Source: Thiemannella venezuelensis
GTDB lineage: Bacteria > Actinomycetota > Actinomycetes > Streptosporangiales > Streptosporangiaceae
Assembly (NCBI RefSeq): GCF_014203605.1
Contig: NZ_JACHJJ010000008.1
Location: forward strand, 62,001-126,000
Direction of reading: 5' to 3'
DNA: 64,000 nucleotides
Shown: positions 25,411 to 34,652 of the stretch, piece by piece
Layout: each line of letters opens with the position of its first letter
How positions within the stretch are numbered: position 1 is the first letter of the stretch
Translations under genes and position numbers: made by a program
Notes under the pieces: model-generated
What the model was told of the DNA's origin: nothing
The model's database searches: none
Seen by the model: only the letters and a program-made list of their open reading frames with translations

Positions 25411-28191
25411 TCAGCCCGCGAGGCGGTCGCGGAGCAGCGCGTGGACGAACCGGTACGCGCCCGAGGGCCTCCGGCTCAGGATCCCCGCCGCGACCATGGC
25501 CTTCAGAGCGGCGGGCACCTGGACCCCCACGATCCCGCAGCCGCGGAAGATCTCCCTGATGTCCATCTCCTCACCGGTGAACTCCTCGACCCCTTCCGTC
25601 CGCGAGTGCGCGGCGAGCTCGCGCAGCGCCTCGGCCGCCTTCCCCCGCTCGACGTCCGCCACGTCGAGCCCGGCCTGCGCCCACCGCGCGTACCACGGCA
25701 GGAAGTCCACGGGCTCGGCGGGCAGGGCGTCGACCCACGCGGGCGAGGAGGTGAGGGCCGACACGAACTGCGGTGAGCGCGCCAGCTCGGGCGCGAGCGC
25801 GCCCAGCCGCTCCGGCCGGACGTCGCGTGCGGCCAGGAGCTCCTCCAGGCGCCGGCGCCCGTCCTCCGGCGGCACGCCGAGGACCTCCACCGTCTCGAAG
25901 TGGGGCGAACCGGTCGCCGGACCCAGGGCGGAACCGTCCCGGTCGATCATGACGAACCGCGATCTCGTCAGTCCCCGGGCGAGCTCCTCCATGAGCCGCC
26001 CGGCGTTCGCCTGCCCGTCCGGCTCGCCCAGGCCGTCGATGACGTAGACCAGCGACCCGCGGCGGACCAGGTCGAAGGCCTCCGGCAGGGCGATCTCGTG
26101 CTCGGCGGCCAGCGCGTGCGCCAGCCGCAGCTGCGGGTTGGAGCGGTCGCGCCTGAGCGTGCGCAGCTCCATGAAGACGGGGACCGCGCCCTCCTCAATG
26201 AGGCGGCGGGCGAGCCGGGCGGCGAGCACCGTCCGGCCGCTGCCCGGCTCGCCGGTGATGACCAGCCCGGTGTCCGTTCTCGCGGCGATCTCCTCCGGGC
26301 GCGTCTTGCGGGCCGCGCCCCCGGCGAAGCGGACGACCGGGGTGAGCAGCGCGCCCTCGTCCCCCAGCACCCGGCTCACGTGCTGCTGCGCGCGCTCCCG
26401 CAGGACGCCGAGCTCGGACCCGGCCGGGCCGGGGAACGGGGAGGACGTCTGCGGGGCGGGCTCCTCCTCGGCCGCCGCGACGGCGTCCCCCCGCTGGACC
26501 ACCGGCGAGACCTTCACCAGGTCGATGTAGGAGCCGATGTCGCCGGGAAGCCGGTGCCGCCCGCCGGGGAACTCCTGCACGATCCTGAGCGGCAGCGGGT
26601 TCCAGGCGGGCAGCCGGTCGTCTCCCGCGGTGTCGATGTCCTCGGCGATCCGCTTCAGCAGGGTGGGGTTCTCGGTGAGCTGGACGTAGAACCCCTGGTC
26701 GCCGTCGCGGATCAGCAGCACGGCCGCCAGGACCGAGACGTCGTAGTGTTCGAGACCCCGGTCCTTGGCCACCCTGTCCTGCAGGATGAGGACGTTGACG
26801 AACCGCTTGATCGTGCGCGGGTTGCGGCGCAGCCCGATCTTGAGCAGTCTCCCCGCCGGCCTGATGTCGTCGGTGAGCAGGACGTCCACGTAGCCCTCGA
26901 AGGCGGCGTCGGACATCCGCGGCATCTCAAAGGGGATCTGGACGATCTTCTCGAGGTAGTCGCCGACCGGCTGGCCCTCGTACCGCTGCTCCACCGCGGC
27001 GTTCAGCGGCTCCTTGGCGACTCCGAGCAGGAAGACGCAGTTGTTCCGGCTGAAGTGGAGCTTGAGCGCCTCCAGCAGCGCCACGATCTGGTCGGCGTGG
27101 CAGCGGTCCAGATCGTCGATGAACACGACCAGCCTGCTCTTCCCCTGTGCCTGCAGCGCCCGGGTGATGAGGGTCTCCAGGTGCCCGTCGAGCTTGGCGT
27201 GCTCGGAGCGGATCAGGAAGTTCTGCTCGTCGTAGCTCTCCAGGGACTTGCGCATGTCCGCGACCGAGAGCTGGACGGAGGACCTCAGCACCAGCGAGCC
27301 GAGCACCTCGGAGATGAGCCCCAGCTTGCGCCGCAGGCCCTGCTGCCGTTCCAGGCCGAGATCCCGCACGACGGTGTGGAGCAGCGGCAGCACCGGGTTG
27401 GTGTCGTACTGGTGCCGCCAGGGGTCGAACCACGCGTGCGCGCAGTGCCCGTAGTCGCTCTCGATCACCTTCCTGACCTGCTTCAGCATCGAGGTCTTGC
27501 CCGTCCCCCACTCGCCGAACACCCCGATGACCAGCGGCGGCGCGGCGGAGGCCGCCAGGTGGGCGAGTCCCTCGGCGTACTCGGACCTGTTGAGCCCGTC
27601 GGCCTCGGCCGGCTCGTCGGTGTGGGTGAAGCCCGCCGGGCTCCGCACCGGGGGGGACGGCGACCGCAGGATCTCCTCGCGGTCCCTGCGACGCCGCCTG
27701 CTCCGCGCCCGCAGCAGCACACCGGCGGCGGCGCCGGCCACGAGAACGAGGCCCCCGAGGGCGATCGGCAGGCGGTACCGCTCCAGGAAGGGCGCTGTCA
27801 CGACCACCTGCCGCCGGTCGATCCCCGTGGCGGAGAACAGCACGAGCTCCCCGGTCCCCGCGTGCGGGCGCGGACCGGGCGCCATGACGACCGACGCGGT
27901 GCCGCCGGAGGGCACCGGCGGCCGCCGCGGGCCCCTGATCACCAGGGCGTCCGCGATCGGTCCCACGACCCGGACCTCGACCTCGGTGGAGGGGCCCGGG
28001 TTGACGATCGCGACCTGCCAGGTGCGTCCCCCGCCCAGGCGGTCGAGCGGGATGGAGAGCGGGGTCCGCTCCAGGAACTGCGGACCGGCCGCGCCCGACC
28101 GCGACAGCGCGGCCGGCGGCCGGACGAGCACGAGGAGGACGAGGAGGACGGCCACGACGGCGGCCAACACCGGTGAGCGCCGAATCGCCAT
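25411..28191 (-). CDS. Membrane-anchored KAP NTPase fused to a second, NACHT-like NTPase
   Basis: A 926-residue protein. It has an N-terminal membrane helix (8-23), a ~110-residue extracytoplasmic beta-rich part and a second helix (141-161) followed by a basic stop-transfer. The KAP-family P-loop domain follows (Walker A GEWGTGKT 226-233, Walker B VVFIDDLD 356-363). Residues ~590-930 hold a second P-loop unit: GEPGSGRT (647-654) with Arg in place of the Walker lysine, LVYVIDGLGE (714-723) and a helical tail. KAP proteins are membrane-linked signalling NTPases often found in phage-conflict loci. It starts nine bases after the MFS gene's stop, in the same operon, beside an FxSxx RiPP cluster. 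Confidence 0.85.
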   Translation of the reverse strand: MAIRRSPVLAAVVAVLLVLLVLVRPPAALSRSGAAGPQFLERTPLSIPLDRLGGGRTWQVAIVNPGPSTEVEVRVVGPIADALVIRGPRRPPVPSGGTASVVMAPGPRPHAGTGELVLFSATGIDRRQVVVTAPFLERYRLPIALGGLVLVAGAAAGVLLRARSRRRRRDREEILRSPSPPVRSPAGFTHTDEPAEADGLNRSEYAEGLAHLAASAAPPLVIGVFGEWGTGKTSMLKQVRKVIESDYGHCAHAWFDPWRHQYDTNPVLPLLHTVVRDLGLERQQGLRRKLGLISEVLGSLVLRSSVQLSVADMRKSLESYDEQNFLIRSEHAKLDGHLETLITRALQAQGKSRLVVFIDDLDRCHADQIVALLEALKLHFSRNNCVFLLGVAKEPLNAAVEQRYEGQPVGDYLEKIVQIPFEMPRMSDAAFEGYVDVLLTDDIRPAGRLLKIGLRRNPRTIKRFVNVLILQDRVAKDRGLEHYDVSVLAAVLLIRDGDQGFYVQLTENPTLLKRIAEDIDTAGDDRLPAWNPLPLRIVQEFPGGRHRLPGDIGSYIDLVKVSPVVQRGDAVAAAEEEPAPQTSSPFPGPAGSELGVLRERAQQHVSRVLGDEGALLTPVVRFAGGAARKTRPEEIAARTDTGLVITGEPGSGRTVLAARLARRLIEEGAVPVFMELRTLRRDRSNPQLRLAHALAAEHEIALPEAFDLVRRGSLVYVIDGLGEPDGQANAGRLMEELARGLTRSRFVMIDRDGSALGPATGSPHFETVEVLGVPPEDGRRRLEELLAARDVRPERLGALAPELARSPQFVSALTSSPAWVDALPAEPVDFLPWYARWAQAGLDVADVERGKAAEALRELAAHSRTEGVEEFTGEEMDIREIFRGCGIVGVQVPAALKAMVAAGILSRRPSGAYRFVHALLRDRLAG

Positions 28192-28200
28192 GCCTCAATT

Positions 28201-29637
28201 TCACCGCATGCGGGCCGCTCCCGGCCGCGCCGAGACCTGACGGTTACCCGCGACCAGCCGGGGGGAGAGCGCGCGCCTGAACACCGGCACCAGGGCCGCG
28301 GCCAGCGCGACGGCCGACATGAGCCCGAACAGGATGAGCACGGCGGTCGCGGCCGTCACGTTCGCCACCAGGACACCGGCCAGCAGCGGCCCCAGCGCCA
28401 CCGCGCCGTAGCTGCCCAGCCTGGAGACGCTCACCACCTTCGCCACCCGGTCCTCGGGCACCTGGCTGAGCACGGTCCTGATGGTGACGTTGCTGAGCCC
28501 GCCCGCCAGTCCGATGACCAGCAGCGCGGCCCCGACGACCGGCGGCCCCTGCCCGAGCGCGACGGTCAGCCCCAGCGCCCCGCAGCACGTCAGGACGTGG
28601 ACCAGCAGCATCGAGCGGCCCCGCCGCGAGAGCCCCAGCCACTCGGCCAGCCAGAGCGTCCACCGGCCGCGCGCCGCCCTCGCGTCGATCTTCCTGGAGA
28701 TCCGCCTCCTGGCCGGGGAGATGAAGGCGCCGAAGGCGCCGCCGACACCGGAGGCGGCCAGGGTCAGCCCCACGACGGCCGGGTGCACCCCGGTCGAGGC
28801 GGCCCCGGACAGGAACACGACGATGAGCGCCTGCACGACCAGGTTGGCCAGCGCGGTCAGCACCGTGGCGGAGCGGAGGAACCTGTTCTCCCAGACCTCG
28901 CGCAGCCCCGACCTGATCCCGCCGGGGAACGTCTCCTTCGGCCGCGGGTCCTCCTCCCGGGGCAACCGGGCGAACGCGGCGGACGCGCAGGCGAACACGG
29001 CCGCGTTGGCCAGGAACGGCGTGAGCGGGCCGAGGCCGTACAGCAGCCCGCCGAGCGGGCGCCCGGCGAGCACCACCGCGTGGACCGTCGTCTCGTGCAC
29101 CGCCAGCGCGGTGTCCACGTCCCGCCGGTGCACGGTCGCCGGGATCAGGGCGGTCTCCGCCACCGTGGACGTCACGAAGAGCACGCCCTCGGCCAGCGCG
29201 ACGGCCACCAGGTCCGCCCCGCGGAGCGAGCCGTGCAGCAGCCCGGCGCAGACCGCCCCGACGAGCAGCGCCCGCCCGGCCTCGCTCCACATCATCACCC
29301 GCCGCCGCCCGAGCCGGTCGACGAGCACTCCGGCCGGGATGTAGCAGAGCAGCCCGGGCACCGTCGAGGCGAACACCACCCAGCCCGTCCAGGCGGGGGA
29401 ACCGGTGAGCCAGAAGGCGAGCAGCGGGTAGGTCACGCCCAGTGTGCGGGTGCCCAGCATGGAGAGAGCCGATCCCAGCCAGGCCGATCTGAAGGACGGG
29501 TAGACCGAGAAGACCGCGTACGAACGCCTGGCCTGGCGGGTGCCCGCCACCACGGCCCGCCCCGCCCGGCCCGGCCCGGAGGCGGGTGCGCCGCGAGCGG
29601 CACGTGGAGCGCGGAACACTTTCGCAGAGTAGAGCAT
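28201..29637 (-). CDS. MFS transporter
   Basis: A 478-residue, 10-12-helix major facilitator. The loop motif between helices 2 and 3 is GVLVDRLGRRRVMMWSE. It resembles the MFS_3 ('transmembrane secretion effector') group of drug or peptide exporters. ATG 29637 (MLYSAKVF) is chosen; an in-frame start 21 codons upstream is possible but adds a region without export or membrane features. It is followed after nine bases by the KAP gene. It may export the product of the adjacent FxSxx system (inference). Confidence 0.85.
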   Translation of the reverse strand: MLYSAKVFRAPRAARGAPASGPGRAGRAVVAGTRQARRSYAVFSVYPSFRSAWLGSALSMLGTRTLGVTYPLLAFWLTGSPAWTGWVVFASTVPGLLCYIPAGVLVDRLGRRRVMMWSEAGRALLVGAVCAGLLHGSLRGADLVAVALAEGVLFVTSTVAETALIPATVHRRDVDTALAVHETTVHAVVLAGRPLGGLLYGLGPLTPFLANAAVFACASAAFARLPREEDPRPKETFPGGIRSGLREVWENRFLRSATVLTALANLVVQALIVVFLSGAASTGVHPAVVGLTLAASGVGGAFGAFISPARRRISRKIDARAARGRWTLWLAEWLGLSRRGRSMLLVHVLTCCGALGLTVALGQGPPVVGAALLVIGLAGGLSNVTIRTVLSQVPEDRVAKVVSVSRLGSYGAVALGPLLAGVLVANVTAATAVLILFGLMSAVALAAALVPVFRRALSPRLVAGNRQVSARPGAARMR

Positions 29638-29734
29638 TGATCGGCGGCGTGCGGCGGCAAGCGGGGCGGCGTGCCGTGTTTCGGGAAGCGGCTTCGGCAA
29701 GCGGTTCCGAGAAGTGGTCCGGGAGACCTCCGGG

Positions 29735-31669
29735 TCAGCCGGTGATGAGACGCTCCGCCTCGGCGTCCAGCCGCGGCGGCAGCGGCCGGTCGGCGCTCTG
29801 CCGGGCCAGCCGGGCCAGCCGGACCGCCTCCGGCATGTCTCCCGCGGCCTTCATCACCCGGGCCGCCCGCAGCAGGGTCGAGCCGTCCTGCTCCGCGTCG
29901 AGCGGCGGGATCACCCGCACGGCGTTCGACACGTCGCCGGTCAGGGCCAGCGCCAGCGCGTAGGCGGCCTTGGTGGAGGAGCGCCTGAGCGGGCGCACCC
30001 GGTCCAGGTCGCGCAGGGCGCGTTCGGGCCGTTCGAGGTCGGACATGATCTCACCGCGGGCCCTGAGCGCCTCGGGGGCGTTGCCCTCCCTCGCGAGCGC
30101 GTCGTTCAGTTCGTCGACCGCGTTGCTCTCGCGTCCGTCGTACCAGAGCGCCCAGGCCAGCTCGGTGTGGATGGCGGGCTCGTCCGGGCTCCGCCTGACC
30201 GCCGCCCGCAGCTCCCTGACCGCGGCGCCGAACGCGCCCCGGTCGATCAGGATCCGGCCGACCGCGGTGAGCAGGGCGGCGACGGTGCGATCGGCGCCCC
30301 GCACGCTCGTGTAGAGCTCGGCGGCCCGGCGGTAGCGGGCGATCGCGTCGGCGGAGTCGCCTCTGAGGTAGGAGACGTCGCCCAGGAGCGACTCGACGCG
30401 CGCGTGCAGCCGCTCGTCGCCGCCCGGACGGCGCCCGAACCGGCCGGCGTAGGTGACCGCGAGATCGAAGTGTCCTTCGTGCAGGGCCGTCTCGGCGGCG
30501 AGCAGATCGCCGGCGGGGTCGCCGCACCGGGCCTCCCTCGCACCGGAGCCGTCGAGACCGCCGGGGAGGTCGAGGGCGTCGAGCAGGAGAGGCCGGACCA
30601 GGCGCCGGTGGATCCCGTATCCCCCGGCGCTCCTCTCGTGGCGCAGGATGTGGCGGTCGGACAGCGCCGTGACCACCCGGTCGGGCAGGGCCTTGTCCTC
30701 GCCCGTGCCGCCCCGGGCCAGCCGCCGCAGCAGCCCGGTGAGCTCGCCGGTGTCCCCGTGGAAGTGGTCGTGGGCGACCTCCTCGATCATCAGCCGGCAG
30801 AAGCCGGCCAGTATCCCGTCCACGCCGGCGAGGTCGTCACCGGTGATCGTCCGCGGGCCGTCCCGCACGGCTCCCCAGAGCGCGGTGCAGGCCACCTGCA
30901 GGTACGCGGGCTCCACGGTGTCGAGGAGCCCCTCGGGGACCCGGCGCAGGTCGTTCACGAGCGACTCCACCACCCCCGGGCCGAAGGTCCAGTGGAGGTC
31001 CTCCAGCGGAAGCCCGCAGGCTTCGCGCGCGGGCCCGGCCCCCAGCGCGCCCAGTTCGTACGGCTCGCCTCCCAGGTGCCGGCGCAGGCCCTCGTGCCCC
31101 GTGAGCGGGTCCAGGTGCTCGTCGTCCACGACGAGCAGGAGGCGCAGGTGCGGATTGCCGTCGAGGGCCTCGACCAGCTGGTCGAGTGCCGGCCTGGGCT
31201 CGGCGAGGCTGCCGGTGTAGAGCTCTTCGGCGTGGTCGACGGCCGCCAGGACGGGCAGCCGGGCGCCGGACGGTTCGAACCTGGCGGGGCGGCGCCGCAG
31301 GAACCCCGAGACCGTCTGGCCGATGAACCCCGCCGGGGCCTGGTGGGGCGCCCAGGACGACAGCAGGGCGAAGACGTGGGGGTCGTCCTCGGCGGAGACG
31401 AGCGCCGCGGGGACCGCGGACGACCGCGACAGCCGGCCCACCGGCAGCACGTCGGCCGCGGCGTGATGGATCAGGGGCAGCACCCCCGCCGACAGCAGCG
31501 ACGTCTTGCCCGCTCCCGGCGGTCCGTGCACGACGGTGAGGCGGTGGGTGCGCCAGCGCCGGGCCAGCTCCGCCGACTCCCTCCCCCGCCCGAAGAATCT
31601 GACCTGGTCGTCCCGGGTGAACGGGCGCAGGCCGACGAAGGGTCTGAGGCCGGTGCCTTTAGGGATCAT
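29735..31669 (-). CDS. STAND-type NTPase (nSTAND1-like) with TPR repeats
   Basis: A 644-residue protein. The N-terminal signature is that of novel-STAND-1 ATPases: FVGLRPFTRDDQVRFFGR, Walker A GPPGAGKT (49-56) and the VLAAVDHAEELYTG equivalent of VDQFEELF. A winged-helix-like middle leads into ~250 residues of TPR-like helical pairs (AETALHEGHFDLAVTYAGRF, GDSADAIARYRRAAELY, ELAWALWYDGRESNAVDELNDALAREG). No effector domain is visible. ATG 31669 follows AGGTCAGGCG; an upstream in-frame ATG at 31705 is possible. It is downstream of fxsA on the same strand, probably the same unit. Confidence 0.82.
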   Translation of the reverse strand: MIPKGTGLRPFVGLRPFTRDDQVRFFGRGRESAELARRWRTHRLTVVHGPPGAGKTSLLSAGVLPLIHHAAADVLPVGRLSRSSAVPAALVSAEDDPHVFALLSSWAPHQAPAGFIGQTVSGFLRRRPARFEPSGARLPVLAAVDHAEELYTGSLAEPRPALDQLVEALDGNPHLRLLLVVDDEHLDPLTGHEGLRRHLGGEPYELGALGAGPAREACGLPLEDLHWTFGPGVVESLVNDLRRVPEGLLDTVEPAYLQVACTALWGAVRDGPRTITGDDLAGVDGILAGFCRLMIEEVAHDHFHGDTGELTGLLRRLARGGTGEDKALPDRVVTALSDRHILRHERSAGGYGIHRRLVRPLLLDALDLPGGLDGSGAREARCGDPAGDLLAAETALHEGHFDLAVTYAGRFGRRPGGDERLHARVESLLGDVSYLRGDSADAIARYRRAAELYTSVRGADRTVAALLTAVGRILIDRGAFGAAVRELRAAVRRSPDEPAIHTELAWALWYDGRESNAVDELNDALAREGNAPEALRARGEIMSDLERPERALRDLDRVRPLRRSSTKAAYALALALTGDVSNAVRVIPPLDAEQDGSTLLRAARVMKAAGDMPEAVRLARLARQSADRPLPPRLDAEAERLITG

Positions 31670-31804
31670 CGCCTGACCTGTCTCCGCTGCAATTATGACG
31701 ACCATTCGCCCATGGCCCCAGGCTAGATGACGCTCATTGCGTTCCGGTTGCGATCCCGCCCGTCCGGCCGGTCTCACCGGATCCGCCGGGGACGGGGCGC
31801 CCGG

Positions 31805-31957
31805 TCACAGGGCCGACTGAAATCCCGCCACGACACCGCCGTCCTCGCCGGCGATTCGGAGAACCGCTTCCCTGACCTTGGAATTGTTCAACGCCTTCAT
31901 TTTCTCAAGGCTCAGGTCGCTGAAGTCGATGAGGCCGGTGGCGTGGTCGTCTTCCAT
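31805..31957 (-). CDS. fxsA: FxSxx-COOH RiPP precursor peptide FxsA
   Basis: A 50-residue peptide, too short for most gene callers. It begins MEDDHATGLIDFSDLSLEKM, has a charged helical leader and ends GVVAGFQSAL, that is F-Q-S-A-L at the C-terminus, the defining FxSxx-COOH signature. In this family the radical SAM enzyme FxsB makes a three-residue cyclophane linking the Phe ring to the Ser beta-carbon. A good ribosome site (GGGGAGA, five bases from ATG) supports translation. fxsT starts divergently 154 bp away. Confidence 0.9.
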   Translation of the reverse strand: MEDDHATGLIDFSDLSLEKMKALNNSKVREAVLRIAGEDGGVVAGFQSAL

Positions 31958-32111
31958 GCAGTCTCCCCTGTCCGGAGTCGCACGCCCGATTACGGTCCTC
32001 CGTAACCGCGGTTTTCTTCTCTTCCGCCCGGACGCCTTTTCCCTGTATGCGATTCTGTGACGACAGCGCGGCGGAGGCAATCGTAGGATCGAAAAAACAG
32101 CGGGAGGGCGA

Positions 32112-34652
32112 GTGGACGAGCAGGTCGGCACGCGGTCACCGGCGCGCATTCCCGAGATCTGGGGAAAGAAGGTCCCGGGAAAGAACAAGAACTTCACGGG
32201 CCGTTCCGCCGTCCTCGCCCGCCTGCGCGAGAGCCTGACCTCCAGCGCCGATCCCACCGCGCTGCTGCCGCTGCCCCAGGCGCTGCACGGCCTGGGCGGC
32301 GTGGGGAAGACGCAGCTCGCGATCGAATACGCCTGGAAGTACCGCGGCGAGTACGACGTCGTCTGGTGGATCACCGCCGACCAGCCCGAACTGGTGCCCA
32401 GCGCGCTCGCGGGACTCGCCGAGGGCCTCGGCCTGCGGTCCGCCGCCGTGGTGGGCATCGAGGAGGCGGCCGCCTCGGTCCGTGAGGCGTTGCAGCGCGG
32501 CACGCCGTACGACCGATGGCTGCTGATCTTCGACAACGCCGACGAGCCGGAGCTGATCAGAGGCATGATCCCGGACGGCGGGCCCGGGCACGTGCTGATC
32601 ACCTCGCGCAACAGCAGGTGGAGCGGGGTGGCGGAGACCGTCACCGTCGACGTCTTCACCCGCGAGGAGAGCCTGGCCTTCCTGAACAAGCGGGTGGGAC
32701 ACGAGGTCGACAGGAAGGAGGCCGACCGGCTCGCCACCGAGCTCGGCGACCTCCCGCTGGCGCTGGAGCAGGCCGCCGCCCTGCAGCACCAGACCGGCAT
32801 GTCCACGGAGGAGTACATAGAGGAGCTGCACGAGCGGACCCGCGACCTGCTGTCGATGGGGCAGTCGACGGAGTACCCCCTCTCCATGACCGCGGCCTGG
32901 CAGCTCTCGCTCGAGGCCGTCGAGAGCAAGGTGCCGCAGGCCGGCGACCTGCTCCGGTGCCTGGCGTTCTTCGGCCCCAACCCCGTCCCGCGCGACGTCT
33001 TCCGGCGCGGGAACAAGGGCGGCGGCGCCCGGATGGGGCCGATCCTGAAGGATCCGGTCGCGCTCAACCAGGCGTTCGCGGTCCTGAACCGGTTCGCCCT
33101 GGTCAAGGTCGAGGGGGACGCGCGCACCGTCCAGGTCCACCGGCTGGTGCAGGCGCTGCTGCGGGACTCGCTGGAGCCGCACGAGCGGGAGGAGATCCGG
33201 GCCGAGGTCCACACGCTGATGGCCAGCGGCGCCCCCGCGGACCCGGAGAACAACGCCAACTGGCGCAGCTTCGGCGAACTGGTCCCGCACGTGCGCCCGT
33301 CCGGGCTGGCCGACAGCCGCGAGGACGCGGTCCGCGAGTTCGCCGTCAACATCGTCCGGTACCTCTTCCGCCAGGGCACCCTCGGACCGGCCGAGAACTT
33401 CGCGGAGGAGTTCCTCGACCGCTGGCAGTGGCGGGGGGCGGGCAGGCAGGACCCGCACGTGCTGCGCCTGCGCCGGCACCTGGGCAGCATCCTGTGGCAG
33501 CTCGGCAAGTACACCGAGTGCCGCAAGCTCAACAAGGAGACCCACGAGCTGATGCAGGGGTCCCCCCACTACGGCGAGACGCACGAGGAGACGCTCCGCC
33601 TGGGGCTGAGCTACGCGGCGAACCTCCGCGGCGCAGGCGACTTCGAGGGCGCCTACAAGCGCGACACCGGCCTGCTGAAAGCGCATCGGGAGCTCTTCGG
33701 GGAGACCCATCCCGCCACCCTGCGGGCGATCAACAACCTGGCCCTGGACCAGGCGCTGCTCGGCCTGTACGACCAGGCGCGGGTGCTGCAGGAGCTGGCC
33801 TACCTGGAGCAGAGCGACGCCGTCGAGGGCGTCGGGAAGTGGGACGTCCAGATCTCCTGGAACGGCCTGGCCCGCATCGTCCGGCTCTGCGGGGACTACG
33901 AGATGGCCTGCGACCTCGGTGAGGAGGTCTACGCCTACGGGCGCAGGGAGCTCGAGGTGGAGCACCTGCTCACGCTGATGACCGCCAGGGACCTGTCGAT
34001 CGCCCGGCGACGCAACGGCGACCTCCCGGGCTCCCTCGACCTCGCCGAGGAGACCCTCGCCCGGCTTGAGAAGTTCTACGGCGCGGACCACCCGGAGACC
34101 ATGGCCGCGGTGGTCGCGCTGGCCAACACCCTGCGCGAGACGGGGGACCTGGACAGGGCGTTCACGCTGACCAGGAACGTGATCCCCAGATACGACAGCG
34201 TCTTCGGCAGGCAGCACCCGTACCGGTACGGCTGCGAGGTCAACCTGGCCCTGCTCCACCGGCTGCGCGGCGACGCCGCCGAGGCCCGCCGGCGGAACCT
34301 GGAGACCTGCGACGCGCTGCTCGCCTGCGTCGGCGCCCGCCACGAGTACACGTTCGCCGCCGCCGTCAACCTCGCCGGTGACCACGCCGCCCTCGGCGAC
34401 GCCGCCGAGGCCTGCCGGCTCGGCGAGCACACGCTGGAACGGGTGCGCGAGCTCTTCCCCGCGAAACACGTGCTCGTCCTCTCCGCCGCGCACAACCTCG
34501 TGCTCGACCTGCGCGCGGCCGGCCGGGACGCCGAGGCTCTGCGTGCGAGCACGGAGGCGGGTTTCCGAGCGTTCAGGCCGGACCACCCCGACCGGATGCG
34601 CGCCGACGGCGGCCGGCGCATCGACTGGGACTTCGATCCCCTCACCCTGTGA
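32112..34652 (+). CDS. fxsT: FxSxx-COOH system NB-ARC/TPR protein FxsT
   Basis: An 846-residue STAND protein. The N-terminus (RIPEIWGKKVPGKNKNFTGR) is typical of FxsT. The NB-ARC ATPase has Walker A GLGGVGKT (60-67), Walker B WLLIFDN (136-142) and TSR in LITSRNSRW. From about residue 440 come tetratricopeptide-like repeats with the ETHEETLRL / ETHPATLRAINNLA / DHPETMAAVVALAN pattern. STAND proteins act as ligand-triggered switches; its ligand may be the peptide or an invader signal (inference). GTG 32112 follows GGGAGGG. It overlaps the HEXXH gene by 11 bp, tail to tail. Confidence 0.88.
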   Translation: MDEQVGTRSPARIPEIWGKKVPGKNKNFTGRSAVLARLRESLTSSADPTALLPLPQALHGLGGVGKTQLAIEYAWKYRGEYDVVWWITADQPELVPSALAGLAEGLGLRSAAVVGIEEAAASVREALQRGTPYDRWLLIFDNADEPELIRGMIPDGGPGHVLITSRNSRWSGVAETVTVDVFTREESLAFLNKRVGHEVDRKEADRLATELGDLPLALEQAAALQHQTGMSTEEYIEELHERTRDLLSMGQSTEYPLSMTAAWQLSLEAVESKVPQAGDLLRCLAFFGPNPVPRDVFRRGNKGGGARMGPILKDPVALNQAFAVLNRFALVKVEGDARTVQVHRLVQALLRDSLEPHEREEIRAEVHTLMASGAPADPENNANWRSFGELVPHVRPSGLADSREDAVREFAVNIVRYLFRQGTLGPAENFAEEFLDRWQWRGAGRQDPHVLRLRRHLGSILWQLGKYTECRKLNKETHELMQGSPHYGETHEETLRLGLSYAANLRGAGDFEGAYKRDTGLLKAHRELFGETHPATLRAINNLALDQALLGLYDQARVLQELAYLEQSDAVEGVGKWDVQISWNGLARIVRLCGDYEMACDLGEEVYAYGRRELEVEHLLTLMTARDLSIARRRNGDLPGSLDLAEETLARLEKFYGADHPETMAAVVALANTLRETGDLDRAFTLTRNVIPRYDSVFGRQHPYRYGCEVNLALLHRLRGDAAEARRRNLETCDALLACVGARHEYTFAAAVNLAGDHAALGDAAEACRLGEHTLERVRELFPAKHVLVLSAAHNLVLDLRAAGRDAEALRASTEAGFRAFRPDHPDRMRADGGRRIDWDFDPLTL

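Noticed and set aside
31958-33535. A long minus-strand frame running into fxsA
   Set aside because: It is antisense to FxsT. Only the last 50 codons, after a good ribosome site and ATG, form the real fxsA gene.
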